Source: Branchiostoma floridae
Taxonomy: Eukaryota; Chordata; Leptocardii; Amphioxiformes; Branchiostomatidae
NCBI RefSeq assembly: GCF_000003815.2
Contig: NC_049979.1
Location: 27,528,393 to 27,592,392, forward strand
DNA length: 64,000 nucleotides
Direction: 5' to 3'
The position numbers were made by a program, and so were the translations under genes. This document shows positions 34,880 through 44,480 of this stretch, piece by piece. How positions within the stretch are numbered: position 1 is the stretch's first letter; each line of letters opens with the position of its first letter. The notes beneath the pieces are model-generated. The model saw nothing but the letters and a program-made list of their open reading frames with translations. It was not told where the DNA came from and did not search any database.

Positions 34880-35095
34880 CCCGCGTGCCAAGTCCGTACT
34901 AAATGAAGCAGGACACGCACGTGCCAAAACCGCGCTGGGGGAAGCAATAAACGCACGTGCCAAAATCGCACTAGGAGAAGTAATACACGCACGTGCCAAA
35001 ATCGCGCTAGAAGAAGCAATACACGCACGTGCCAAAATCGCGCTAGGGGAAGCAAAACACGTACGTGCCATAACCAGTCTAGGGGAAGCAATGCA
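34880..35095. repeat. Right tandem array (36-bp unit)
   Basis: Six units with a 36-bp period containing gcacgtgccaaaatcgc and gggaagcaat. Because 36 is a multiple of three, a 183-codon frame runs across it, which I do not regard as a gene. Each unit carries a cacgtg E-box-like core. Confidence 0.85.
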
Positions 35096-35215
35096 CGCGC
35101 GTGAGATTCCTCATCATAAGCGTACTCCACACGCGTGTGCGAGTACGCGTGCGGTGACGAATCTCACGCGCGTGCATTGCTTCCCCTGGGGGCACCTTGG
35201 TATAGCTCGGGCCCT
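35072..35215. repeat. Right terminal palindrome of the KDZ element
   Basis: ggggaagcaatgcacgcgcg at 35075 is mirrored by its reverse complement ending near 35190, so two copies of the tgcacgcgcgtgagattc motif face each other 50 bp apart. The terminal gggccc end follows at 35210-35215. Confidence 0.7.
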
Positions 35216-37091
35216 CAATAATCCTGACCACTGATCCTCAATCAGACGTTGCCTTCATTCCACTTCCTTTACTTTATCTGTAAACGTGTAGATAGTAGAG
35301 CTAAAAGGCAACCGATTCTTGCCGAGGCTTTATTATTTTTATTATTTTTGACTCCTCCATTTTTTATATTAGAATGGAGGAGTAAAGCATTATTGCTATT
35401 GGGTGATTAATAAACAATTGTCTGGACCGAGGGCATTATGTAGAAGTCCTTGTCCGACCAGACGTCGCCGTCACGTGAGTGCTTTAGAAGCGAGCCCAAG
35501 CTGATTGGTCACGGCAGGTAGGATTTGCATAATCTCGGAGTACGTCATTTATTGAAATTGTTCGATGTAAAGATACTAGTAGCTCTGTGAGTGTATGCGT
35601 ACACAGTCCTGCTTCCAAGGATCCTGGAAGGAGATCTCGTTGTCCAAGCAAGGAGGTTAAAAAAACCTTGATCCTAGCAACTTATATTCTTTTGCTAGGG
35701 AAAGTGACTCGTTACCACCGTAGCAGCATTCACACGGTAAGACAGTTGGTGCTTTCGATTTTGTCCTCAAGCCCTTGTTTGGAACCGGTACATTTTTGTA
35801 AAAAAGGAATTGTGCTATTAAACTTCTTTCTCTTCTTTCTATTCATATGCACACAAAAGGGTCAAATTCACTATTGAAGAGGGCGATAGTGATCGTTTTT
35901 GGCCCGTGTGTTGGAAGAAATTCTAGCATTGTAGAAGGGTAAAAATTCGTTGCTCGACAAAATCAACGACGCACATTCCAAGATTACAACAATGCAGAGT
36001 TGTTTTTGCGTTTTTACGGCGTCACAGTTAAAGTCACCTTCAAATTCAACTTTATTCTGATATTTTCATTCAATATTCACCAGGATTATGTAGCGGTACT
36101 TAATAAAGTTTGATGTGCCGTGTAATGTATGCTCCACCGGGGCTTCATCAGAAACCCTTTGGGTTTGTTTTGTGAGAAGAAATTCGACAGATAAGAATTC
36201 AGGCCATTGTTATGTAAAATATGTGTGCAGTACCCGCATACCAAATTACCAAAGTCACGGAGGTCAAATTTGATTACTACTCTCGAAGCAGAGATGTTTT
36301 TGATGTGTTTTTAGGTTTTCTCGTCAGGCTTTCCATTTTGCACCGTTTTCTTATAACGTTATCCAAGCAACACAAAACCATTGTCTGAAATATGACAGAT
36401 GTCCCATTGTTCCAATGCAAATCAATATTCCCCTGGATAAACAGTAGTCTCTTTTCCCGAATACTTTCAACCGCTTTGTTATGCAAGGAATTTGGGGGGA
36501 ATTTGAGGCATGGAGTGAAATATTGTTTGTTTGTTTGAACCTTTGTTTATTCATGAGAAGCTCAAATCGGCCAGCAGGCCGCTTTTCATTGAGGTCATGA
36601 GGGAGGTCAGGGTCATATAAAATATAATACAGATACAGATTTACATTGAGTACTATTTGATTCATCAACCTATATCACTACACATACATTCGTAATGTTT
36701 CTGCTGCGCTTCTTGAAGTTCTTCTTCGCCTGTCTTCTGTCGCGATCTTCAACGTACAGGATTAATCTCCGTCGGTCCTGGACCGAATGGCCTGAAATTT
36801 GGCACACGTGTAAAGTTTGCCAATACCCTTAGACATCTTGTTCTTTTCCTTTTGATAAATGCCTTAAATAGGGTATTTGTATCATTAACATACATGTCGC
36901 AATCAACAATAATGTGCACTTCAAATGTTTGAGGTACAGAATTGGCAGACTCTTTGTTCTAGAGGCCTCGAGGAGCTAGTGCGGTTGTGCCTTCCTGATT
37001 CAATTCGCAGTCTGTGGCAACTGATTCTTAGTTTAGCAATGGTAGTTCTGTGCCGAATGTTTGTAATTTTCAAATACTGCACTTCATTGTA
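35216..37091. other. Spacer between the KDZ element and the LTR element
   Basis: No gene is supported. A small hairpin (actcctccat...atggaggagt, about 35350-35386) and a repeat-like block at 36530-36640 are visible; the rest shows nothing recognisable. Confidence 0.5.
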
Positions 37092-37251
37092 CGTCAGTAG
37101 TGAACTACCAGGATCGCAAAGGACGACGCGAGTGCAAGGGATGAACGCAGCACGGTTTAATAACTTCTGGATACTCTTCAACAATATGGCGGAGAACATC
37201 CGGGACACCGCTGACGTCATAACATAACATTAACATAACATAACTATGGCG
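37092..37251 (-). repeat. 3' LTR (160 bp)
   Basis: Identical by eye to the 5' LTR. Because of its cre-like and CpG motifs it may carry the promoter. Outside it lies gta, matching the other flank. Confidence 0.88.
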
Positions 37252-37283
37252 TGATTTACTCTTCTTTTCCTTTTTTTTGTGAG
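37252..37283 (-). promoter_or_regulatory. Polypurine tract
   Basis: Next to the 3' LTR the minus strand carries an almost pure purine run (aaaaaaaaggaaaagaagag), the expected plus-strand primer of an LTR element, followed by taaatca before the LTR. Confidence 0.7.
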
Positions 37284-37327
37284 TGATAAGGACGAACATG
37301 TGCTTAACAATTTCAACTGTGGTCAGT

Positions 37328-37490
37328 ATCTAAGCTATGAATAAATGGTGTTATTTCAACTAAGTAACTTTGGAGTTTATACGTACACTACCATGGTATG
37401 ACTATGAGTATCTAAGCTATGAATATATGGTGTTATCTCAACTAAGTAACTTTGGAGTTTACGAACACTACCATGGTATGACTATGAGCT
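37328..37490. repeat. Tandem ~80-bp duplication in the retroelement 3' region
   Basis: Two near-identical units (tatctaagctatgaataaat ... actaccatggtatgac) lie between the pol stop and the polypurine tract. Further diverged fragments continue to about 37640. Confidence 0.8.
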
Positions 37491-37738
37491 ATGTTAAGAA
37501 TCAGGACCTAGGTAACTTTGGAGTATACAATCTGGTGTGAACTATGTTAAGAATCAGGACTTATATAACCGTGGAGTACACGATAACTGTTGTTTACACT
37601 AACTTTGGAATACACGAGTATATATGGTGATACTTCATATCTGGCATTAAGTGTTTATCTGTTTGGACTATGTGAGTACGTACTAGTATTACTCAGGGAT
37701 ACATCAGGTCTTGAAAATAACTTTTCGTCACACTAAGA

Positions 37739-40700
37739 CTATGACAGCACAAAGTCTTTCAGGTACCGCGGCTGTCGTCTGCATCGGTCGGACTGGCGTT
37801 GGGGCAAGGGAGGAGGAGTGTCCGGTGGGTTATGGAGTTCTGGCAGAGGGGGAGGAGTGTTCGGTGGGTCGTTAAGTTCTGGTAGGGGGCCGTTGACTGG
37901 AACCAAGTCTTCTGCTGGAACCGGATCGTTTGCCGGGACTGAAGGGATAGGGTCTTCAGGGTCAGAATCGTCGTTGTTGTCATCGTCAGAGGGGACAGTC
38001 TGGCGTTGCTGCGGTGGCACCTGGCATGGGACAGGATAGCATTCTGCTGATCGAACCTTGTAGGATCTAGCACGCAGCTGGCGACCGATAAACTTGGAGA
38101 TATAGATCCAGTCCTTTTCTACTGCTGTGACTAGGTACCGACTGCGAGCTTGGGATTTGTCTCTATCTGAATGGACATAGACTAAGTCTCCCACATGGAA
38201 GGTGGGAGTGGGCGCGAGCCCTGCCTTGGGGCATTTGGATTTGGCGCTGGGGGCGTGGTTTTCGGAACGACGGCGGTGTTGTTCTTCGAGGAGACGGTTG
38301 TCTGAAAGTGGGAGTTGCTCGCCACTGAATTGGTCTCGTTGGTACAGATACTCTCGCGATGAGAGGCCGTTGGATCGGACCTTTGTGTTCAGGGAGGCCG
38401 TGACCACGGCTAGTTGGGCGGGTGTGATAGGTTGGCCAAGAGGGTCAATCTTACGGAGTTCCTCTCTCAGCTCCTCAATGGCGCGTTCTGCAATAGGGTT
38501 TTTGTTGACATTTTTGTGGTGCCCTACTTCAATCTGGAGACGATGTTCTGTCAACCAGGGGTCGTTGATCAGGGCCTGGAATCCTGGGGCTGGGTCACAA
38601 CGTATGACAGCAGGAGGACCATCCAGGAGACGAAGTGGAGTGCACAATGCAACTAGTCCATCTCTGAGGCTGGTGGATGTTTCGCCGCTGATGAGCTGAG
38701 TACTTGTGAAGGAGGTACTGCATTCTCTGACAACAAGGATTTGTTGGCGGGCTCGTCTCATCACATCTGCTGCGAACGAGGTGAGGACCGTTGAAGGAGG
38801 TGGTTGTGTGGTGAAGGACGGAGGGATGGGTAGTTGGCGTTTGAGGGAGGCACATTGGTCACATGCATCCGAGACCTGGTGGAGAACGGCGTCCATGTTT
38901 AAGGCAAAGAAATACCTGGAGAAGACAGCCTTGAGTTGGTGGCAGGTGGGGTGGCCAATCCGGAGGTGAATCGCTGTAGCCAGGCCGTGGGCCACCTGAC
39001 GGGGGACCACTATGCGATCACGTGTGACACCAAACATATCTCTGTTGGGAACAATCAATAGACCGTCGGGAGCGATGGTAACGCGTGACAGGTAGGACTT
39101 AACATCACGGGCTTTGGTGTCCTTCTTTGATGGGCGTGTGCCTTGCTGAAGGTGAGCGAAGACCCGTCGTAATGAAGAACACGAGTTCTGGATGGCGTGC
39201 CAAGCCTGGCGACTGGTGTACACTGGGAGGTCTAGGTTAGACGCCGAACTAAGCGTGGTGGTGTTAATGACTGGTTCCTCACTGAGGGCATGGACGAAGG
39301 AGCAGACTTGGCATTTGCTGTCAGAACACTCCAGGGCGTGGCGGCTGGCGTAGTCGGTAGATAGATTGTGTTTACCGCTGATGTGTTGTACACTGATCGG
39401 GAACTGGCTTATAGCGGCAAGGAAGGTGGACACTCGTGGACTGTGGGAGAACTCGCCTCGGCGTAGCTTTTCCACCGCCTGGACACACGGTTTGGAGTCT
39501 GTGACCAGAAATGCTGGTTTAGTTGTCTGTATAAAGAACGGCTTGAAATGTTTCAGGGCGGATGTTATAGCAAGGGCCTCTAGCTCGCATGGTAGCCATT
39601 GGCGCTGGTGTGGCTTAAGCTTACAACTGAAGAAGCCAGCAACCCTTGTGTTGTTGTTGCGACGAAGGAAGAGCGTGGCGCCTATGCCAGTTGGGCGGGC
39701 AGCGGCATCGGTTGCTAACCAGAGTTCGTCATCCGGTCTAGGGAGAACAACCGCTTGATGCTGATCCAAGCCCCGCTGAGCCTTGCGGAATACCTCAAGC
39801 ATCTCATCTGACCAGTGGATGGGATCGCCGGATGATCGGCCTGCGACCAGGTTGTCTAACGGTCCCAAGAGTACCGATGTGCCTGGAATGACGCGAGACA
39901 GGGCCTTGTAAGACCCAATGAAGGAGCGTAGGGCTGTGATGGATGGGGGTGGAGAGCATGTAGCCAGCGTGCATAATGTGTGTTGAGAGGCTGATATCTG
40001 GCCCTGGTTCCAGTGCCATCCTAGAATCGTGGTAGTTGCTGGACAGATGATGGTTTTGGACGGGGAAAGGCGTAAATCGCTGGCCTGGAGGGCAGTTAGG
40101 ACTTCCTTCCAGTTGGCGAGGAGTTCTTGAAATGTGTTTCCTCCGCAGTACAAATCATCGGCAATTTTGGCGACGATTCCACGCATCAACAGATCACCTA
40201 AGACGCGTGACATCAGCTCCTCCAGTGCTGTCTCACTGCCTGGCATTCCCATGGCACTGCGGCAGTACACTCTGATGCCCTTATACGGGGTGACAATGCC
40301 GCAATATTTGCGAGAGTTCGGGTGTAGAGGGATTTGATGGTATGCCGAGGTAAGATCGGAGACTATGATGTATTTCCAACACGCTATCTGGCGCATGACC
40401 ATGTTAACGTTTGGCAGGAGCGATGGTTGAGGCTTGCAATATTTTGCCACGTCGGTGAATGCTGTGACGAGGCGATGTCCGCCATTTGGTTTATTGACGA
40501 GAAATGATGGATTCAAATACTCCACCACCGTCTGAGCATCCTCTGGAGTAGCAATGACGCCTTTGGATTCAAGGTCATCTAAGGTGTGCTGCAACTCGAC
40601 GAGGCGGTTTTTGCCATAGAGGGGAAGACGTCCCTTACGTTGTGGGGGCTGCGCTGGACCCATGTTGACTACGGCCTGGATGGGACCGACTGCGCCGTTG

Positions 40701-42628
40701 TAGCCAGGAAACTGGGGGTTGAAGACCTGGTCATACTCTTGAAGGGCTGATGACATGGCATACCGCTGAGTAGAACTGAGGATGTTGTTAGGGTCGAGAT
40801 GGACGGAGTCAGAGAAAGGCTGATGTTGGTACGAAGGTGGTTGGTCAGGGGGAACAGTTGAAGACCGCAGAGTTGGGGAGGGAGAGACAACCGAGACCAC
40901 TGGCACAGCATTAAAGAGATGCATGTTCTTTGCGATGTGGACAGGTGCACACGAGATGTTTGGGACTCTTATGTAGCCGGCAATATTGTGGTACGTACCC
41001 TGGTGGAACGCCTTTGCCTGCTGGGTGGAAAGAGAATCAAGACGGGGTTCAAGGGCGACATCAGGGTAGTCTTTCAGGTCGTCGGGTAGTTGGAGTTCCA
41101 AGAAGTCAGAGGGCCACAGGGTGGTTGACTTGTCCTGCATGCGAATCAGCTTGTGGGAGATCCGGTGGATGTGCGGGTTGTGTTTTTTGACGGATGGAGT
41201 GTAACTGGAGATGGACCCATCTGGGAGGCGGATCTGGCGTTGAGTGAAGTCAATAGTGAACCCGTTTGCTTCCAGGAAAGGGCTGCCTGCAATGATTGGA
41301 GAGGCAAGATCTGTGACAACAAGGGCTTCAAAGCGAAGTGGTAGTTTCTGCCGGTAAAATGTTGTCGTGCATTCCCCTAGCATACCTGACATACGACCTC
41401 CATCTGCTTGGCTTGGGGTCTGTGTTGTGTTTGGGTTGATGCGCAAGCCGAGTCGCTTCGCCTCATCTGCTCGTATCATGCTAGACTCTGCACCAGAATC
41501 CAACAAAATGCGTACAGTTTGTCCATGATGAAAGGCATCTAGATGTGGGGATGCACGGATAGCAACACGTGACACATGAGGAGATGGCTCTGGTACAGGA
41601 GAAATGGTTTTGGCCTGACAAATACTGGGTTCCTCCTCGTCATCAGAGTGGATGTCATCATCAACGTCATACACATCATCTATCTCTACTGCACGAGTAC
41701 GCACCATGTACTTCTTGTCCTTTGCAGGGAGATACGGACAGACACTTAGATAGTGGTCAAATGCTGGTCTGCCTACCTGTTCACAAAGTGGACACGTAGC
41801 TGGGCTACTCTTGGTGTTAGAGTTAGTCTTGAACTTGGACTTGGCGCCTTGGGGGCGGGTGGATGGGTACTTCCGGTACGGCTGGCGGTTCTGAGTGAGA
41901 CGGAGAGTGCGGATGTCTTCCGTGCTACGAAGTTCGTCCAAGAGAGACGACAAGGCCAAGGATATTTCTGGCTTAATGGAGGCTAGAGTCTTGTTTCGAA
42001 GCTCAGGGCCATACCGTTGCTTGATGAGCGCTGGGAGGTCAGAATGGATTAGTTTGAGCCATGTTAAGACAATGAAGTTTTCGAGAGACGGTGTGAGCTC
42101 TTCGTCAGCCGTCATAGCCTCCCCGTGGTGAGTGATAGGCCCTGCCGCAGTGAGCATGCTATCTTCTACAGCGGCACATAATCGTTGGTACAAATCCTCC
42201 GGTTTCTCGTTTGGTTCCAGCTTAATATTAGCTATGTCGAGGAAATATCCCCCCGTGGACTGAAACCCAAAGTGTAAGCGAATAGTTTGCCATATGTCGT
42301 TCAGAGACACACTTGCCTTGCAGATGCGAGATCTGGCGATGATAGGGCAGAAATTGGCGATCTGGCCAAGGAGCATGTCCAAAATGGCGGCCTTCTGTGC
42401 TGCTGTTTTCCTCTGAGCTTCCGGGACGTCTTCACCGTCAGCCACTAAGCCGCGATTTTCCACCCCTCGGCTCTGCTTTTGCCACGTGGCGCCGGGGGCG
42501 AGAAAGGGAGCAAAGTTGGGATCAAGCGATAGGCCGTAGACCAGGTTGTTTTTCCATGATTCGAATGACGTTATGGTTTCCGATGTTGTCAGAGGCCACT
42601 GTTTCCGAGTGCGATTCGATGCCATCAC
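37739..42628 (-). CDS. gag-pol: Gag-Pol polyprotein (1629 aa) of the LTR retrotransposon
   Basis: One open frame from ATG 42628. Gag occupies residues 1 to about 270. A zinc-knuckle-like C-x2-C-x9-H-x4-C follows at about 278. The aspartic protease motif LLDSGAESSM is at about 376. Reverse transcriptase spans about 670-900, with SDLTSAYHQIPL and, at the catalytic site (about 823), IADDLYCGG, so the usual Tyr of YxDD is Ile while both Asp remain. RNase H begins near ATDAA at about 973, with E and D in LPCELEA and VTDSKP. Integrase has an HHCC zinc module ending CDQC (about 1260) and a DD35E core (FAADVM about 1286, RCDPAPGF about 1342, PIAERAIEE about 1378). Order PR-RT-RH-INT makes it Ty3/Gypsy type. 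No chromodomain or envelope frame is seen, and it is not a typical Pao/BEL or Copia order. Confidence 0.92.
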   Translation of the reverse strand: MMASNRTRKQWPLTTSETITSFESWKNNLVYGLSLDPNFAPFLAPGATWQKQSRGVENRGLVADGEDVPEAQRKTAAQKAAILDMLLGQIANFCPIIARSRICKASVSLNDIWQTIRLHFGFQSTGGYFLDIANIKLEPNEKPEDLYQRLCAAVEDSMLTAAGPITHHGEAMTADEELTPSLENFIVLTWLKLIHSDLPALIKQRYGPELRNKTLASIKPEISLALSSLLDELRSTEDIRTLRLTQNRQPYRKYPSTRPQGAKSKFKTNSNTKSSPATCPLCEQVGRPAFDHYLSVCPYLPAKDKKYMVRTRAVEIDDVYDVDDDIHSDDEEEPSICQAKTISPVPEPSPHVSRVAIRASPHLDAFHHGQTVRILLDSGAESSMIRADEAKRLGLRINPNTTQTPSQADGGRMSGMLGECTTTFYRQKLPLRFEALVVTDLASPIIAGSPFLEANGFTIDFTQRQIRLPDGSISSYTPSVKKHNPHIHRISHKLIRMQDKSTTLWPSDFLELQLPDDLKDYPDVALEPRLDSLSTQQAKAFHQGTYHNIAGYIRVPNISCAPVHIAKNMHLFNAVPVVSVVSPSPTLRSSTVPPDQPPSYQHQPFSDSVHLDPNNILSSTQRYAMSSALQEYDQVFNPQFPGYNGAVGPIQAVVNMGPAQPPQRKGRLPLYGKNRLVELQHTLDDLESKGVIATPEDAQTVVEYLNPSFLVNKPNGGHRLVTAFTDVAKYCKPQPSLLPNVNMVMRQIACWKYIIVSDLTSAYHQIPLHPNSRKYCGIVTPYKGIRVYCRSAMGMPGSETALEELMSRVLGDLLMRGIVAKIADDLYCGGNTFQELLANWKEVLTALQASDLRLSPSKTIICPATTTILGWHWNQGQISASQHTLCTLATCSPPPSITALRSFIGSYKALSRVIPGTSVLLGPLDNLVAGRSSGDPIHWSDEMLEVFRKAQRGLDQHQAVVLPRPDDELWLATDAAARPTGIGATLFLRRNNNTRVAGFFSCKLKPHQRQWLPCELEALAITSALKHFKPFFIQTTKPAFLVTDSKPCVQAVEKLRRGEFSHSPRVSTFLAAISQFPISVQHISGKHNLSTDYASRHALECSDSKCQVCSFVHALSEEPVINTTTLSSASNLDLPVYTSRQAWHAIQNSCSSLRRVFAHLQQGTRPSKKDTKARDVKSYLSRVTIAPDGLLIVPNRDMFGVTRDRIVVPRQVAHGLATAIHLRIGHPTCHQLKAVFSRYFFALNMDAVLHQVSDACDQCASLKRQLPIPPSFTTQPPPSTVLTSFAADVMRRARQQILVVRECSTSFTSTQLISGETSTSLRDGLVALCTPLRLLDGPPAVIRCDPAPGFQALINDPWLTEHRLQIEVGHHKNVNKNPIAERAIEELREELRKIDPLGQPITPAQLAVVTASLNTKVRSNGLSSREYLYQRDQFSGEQLPLSDNRLLEEQHRRRSENHAPSAKSKCPKAGLAPTPTFHVGDLVYVHSDRDKSQARSRYLVTAVEKDWIYISKFIGRQLRARSYKVRSAECYPVPCQVPPQQRQTVPSDDDNNDDSDPEDPIPSVPANDPVPAEDLVPVNGPLPELNDPPNTPPPLPELHNPPDTPPPLPQRQSDRCRRQPRYLKDFVLS

Positions 42629-42676
42629 GGTCGTTTAAGGAGCGTATCCCGCCAATTTTTTGTCTTGGTGGGTAGT

Positions 42677-42698
42677 TCGAATCCTATCGCTGCTACCA
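42677..42698 (-). promoter_or_regulatory. Primer binding site
   Basis: Directly inside the 5' LTR the minus strand reads TGG then tagcagcgataggattcgaa. This is complementary to a tRNA 3' end with correct spacing: CCA, discriminator A, 7-nt acceptor strand, 5-nt T stem, ttcgaat loop. The tRNA identity is not assigned. Confidence 0.75.
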
Positions 42699-42858
42699 CG
42701 TCAGTAGTGAACTACCAGGATCGCAAAGGACGACGCGAGTGCAAGGGATGAACGCAGCACGGTTTAATAACTTCTGGATACTCTTCAACAATATGGCGGA
42801 GAACATCCGGGACACCGCTGACGTCATAACATAACATTAACATAACATAACTATGGCG
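42699..42858 (-). repeat. 5' LTR (160 bp)
   Basis: Identical by eye to 37092-37251. On the minus strand it starts cgccatagttatg and ends ctactgacg; it lacks the usual TG...CA ends. It contains a cre-like tgacgtca and aacata direct repeats. Confidence 0.88.
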
Positions 42859-43646
42859 GTATGTGGACTTCAGTAGACTGTATGTTTGGAGTTTGTTTTT
42901 CGCACCTAAACCTTTATTATCATCATGAATGTTGGTTAGAAAATTCTGGAAATAAATATGCTTCAGCCGTTGGTGGATTGCAGAAATTAGGTGGGATACG
43001 TTTGAATCAGTTTTGATTGACGGGCTTGCCAAACAAAAGAGTAACCACACTGCTCCAAAGTTTTGCGAACACCAGATGCCCAACATTTAGTACCTGCTGA
43101 ATCTAGATTAATCTGACATAAGAGAGCGTCTGCCTGCAGTTTATTTGAAGTCATCAGCAATTTTCTACCCAAAACTGTAAATTAGTGCATGGGATATTTG
43201 CTAAAAGGACCCCGTTATCTTTTTTTTTTGGACAAAAAATCACTTCAAAATGATTTACTCGTATGTGGGATTTTGCGGGGGTCTACGGCTGTCTACGGCC
43301 AATTTCAATGCCCCGTCGCGTTCTGGCGTTTCACCATATATGGTAAAATGACCTAGAGGACGTTAAGCCCATGCACCTGGCTCGTCCAGGTGGCCATGTC
43401 CAGCGAAAAGACTAAGAATGAATCAATTAGACGCTCAGCCAATCATCAACTAGAAGTAATAAATGAGATAACGATTCTCAACCAAAACGTGAATTTCCAA
43501 ACCTGATTTGTGGACACGACCATTGATGTTCGGGCAGGACTGACGGAAGGTATACATGTACTGGTTTATGGCCTAACTAGTTGCCGGAGATATAAATTAT
43601 ATACAATTTTATTATCATTTCCAGTAGTACCAGACACTTGGTCAAC
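42859..43646. other. Spacer and 5' region of the nine-finger gene
   Basis: No coding exon. A splice acceptor (tttccag at about 43624) precedes the ORF, so a non-coding first exon probably lies in 43250-43570, but I cannot fix it. Confidence 0.45.
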
Positions 43647-44480
43647 ATGGCAACCAAAGCTGCAGCACATCTGAACCAAGAGGGGGACAGGGATGGACTT
43701 GGTGAGGATTTTCCGCGTACCCACAAGTGTAGCGAATGTGGCAAGCAGTTTCGTCATCTGAGTGCGCTGATAAGACACATGCGCACTCACAATGGTGAGA
43801 AACCGTACAGGTGTGAGGAGTGCAGCAAAGAGTTCAGTGAGCTGGGTAATCTGAAGAGACACATAAGGACTCACAGTGGTGAGAATCCTTACAAATGTGA
43901 GGAGTGCAGCAAACAGTTCAGTGAGCTGGGCAATCTGAAGAGACACATAAGGACTCATACCGGTGAGAAGTCGTATAGATGTGAGGAGTGCAGCAGGCAG
44001 TTCAGTGAGCTGGGGTCGCTGAAGAAGCATATGAGGATTCACACTGGAGAAAAACCTTACACGTGTGTGGAGTGCAGCAAACAGTTCAGTCAGTTGGGAA
44101 CGCTGAAGAAGCATATGAGGACTCACACTGGTGAGAAACCTTACAAGTGTGAGGAGTGCAGCAAACAGTTCAGTGTGCTGGGAGATCTGAAGAGACACAT
44201 GAGGACACACACCGGTGAGAAACCTTACCAATGTGAGGAGTGCAGCAAGCAATTCAGTAAACTGGGAGTTCTGAAGAGGCATATGAGGACTCACACTGGA
44301 GAGAAACCTTACATATGTGAGGAGTGCAGCAGGCAGTTCAGTGAGCTGGGTCATCTGAAGAAACACATTCGGACCCACAATGGTGAGAAACCCTACACGT
44401 GTGAGGAGTGCAGCAGACAGTTCAGTCAGCTGGAAAATCTGAAGAGGCATATGAGGACACACACCAATGCGAAATCCTAA
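43647..44480 (+). CDS. Nine-finger C2H2 zinc finger protein (277 aa)
   Basis: A single-exon coding region from ATG 43647 to TAA. After a 28-residue leader ([17 protein letters not shown] and onward) come nine classic C2H2 fingers joined by near-canonical TGEKPY-type linkers (variants NGEKPY, SGENPY, TGEKSY), and then a short tail NAKS. No KRAB, BTB, SCAN or PR domain is present. Each finger has the helix frame F-S-x-L-G-x-L-K-(R/K)-H, and the variable residues fall at helix positions -1 and 3. It is expected to be a nuclear DNA-binding protein, but no target can be named. The upstream start TTG/GTC codons of the open frame are not used; the ATG context (aacATGg) is good. An open frame on the opposite strand is a shadow. 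Confidence 0.85.
   Translation: MATKAAAHLNQEGDRDGLGEDFPRTHKCSECGKQFRHLSALIRHMRTHNGEKPYRCEECSKEFSELGNLKRHIRTHSGENPYKCEECSKQFSELGNLKRHIRTHTGEKSYRCEECSRQFSELGSLKKHMRIHTGEKPYTCVECSKQFSQLGTLKKHMRTHTGEKPYKCEECSKQFSVLGDLKRHMRTHTGEKPYQCEECSKQFSKLGVLKRHMRTHTGEKPYICEECSRQFSELGHLKKHIRTHNGEKPYTCEECSRQFSQLENLKRHMRTHTNAKS

Larger units (their letters stand above)
27173..35215. mobile_element. ~8 kb KDZ-type DNA transposon with subterminal tandem arrays
   Basis: The outer ends read inward as gggccc then, 49 or 38 bp further, the same 18-bp tgcacgcgcgtgagattc, in inverted orientation at 27173-27239 and 35160-35215. A 58-bp minisatellite unit on the left (28170-28980) recurs inverted on the right (34600-34870). 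Between them lie a KDZ-like transposase on the minus strand and a divergent plus-strand gene with an NRF1/EWG-like segment. I could not find a matching target-site duplication, so exact ends are approximate. Older insertions (a SINE, a tRNA-like unit, a LINE-type tail) sit in the right half. Confidence 0.65.
37092..42858 (-). mobile_element. Intact LTR retrotransposon, Ty3/Gypsy gene order
   Basis: A 5767-bp element bounded by 160-bp direct repeats that are identical by eye, with the trinucleotide gta directly outside both ends (possible short target duplication). On the minus strand the order is 5' LTR (42699-42858), tRNA-type primer binding site, one gag-pol frame, a non-coding tail with a tandem repeat, a polypurine tract and the 3' LTR (37092-37251). 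Identical LTRs plus an unbroken 1629-codon frame indicate recent insertion. Confidence 0.88.

Noticed and set aside
27165-35223. 8-bp target-site duplication around the KDZ element
   Set aside because: The eight bases outside the two ends (gggcacat and tcaataat) do not match, so none is claimed.
34683-35234. 183-codon plus-strand frame with ARAKIALGEA repeats
   Set aside because: Created by a 36-bp tandem array whose period is a multiple of three; no start context, splice sites or known domain.
37759-42131. Many frames overlapping the retrotransposon on both strands
   Set aside because: All lie inside the 1629-codon gag-pol frame with recognisable protease, RT, RNase H and integrase motifs; the others are shadows.
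43566-44462. 298-codon open frame on the minus strand
   Set aside because: It is the antisense shadow of the nine-finger gene; the repeats are the reverse complement of finger repeats and the plus-strand motifs are unmistakable.
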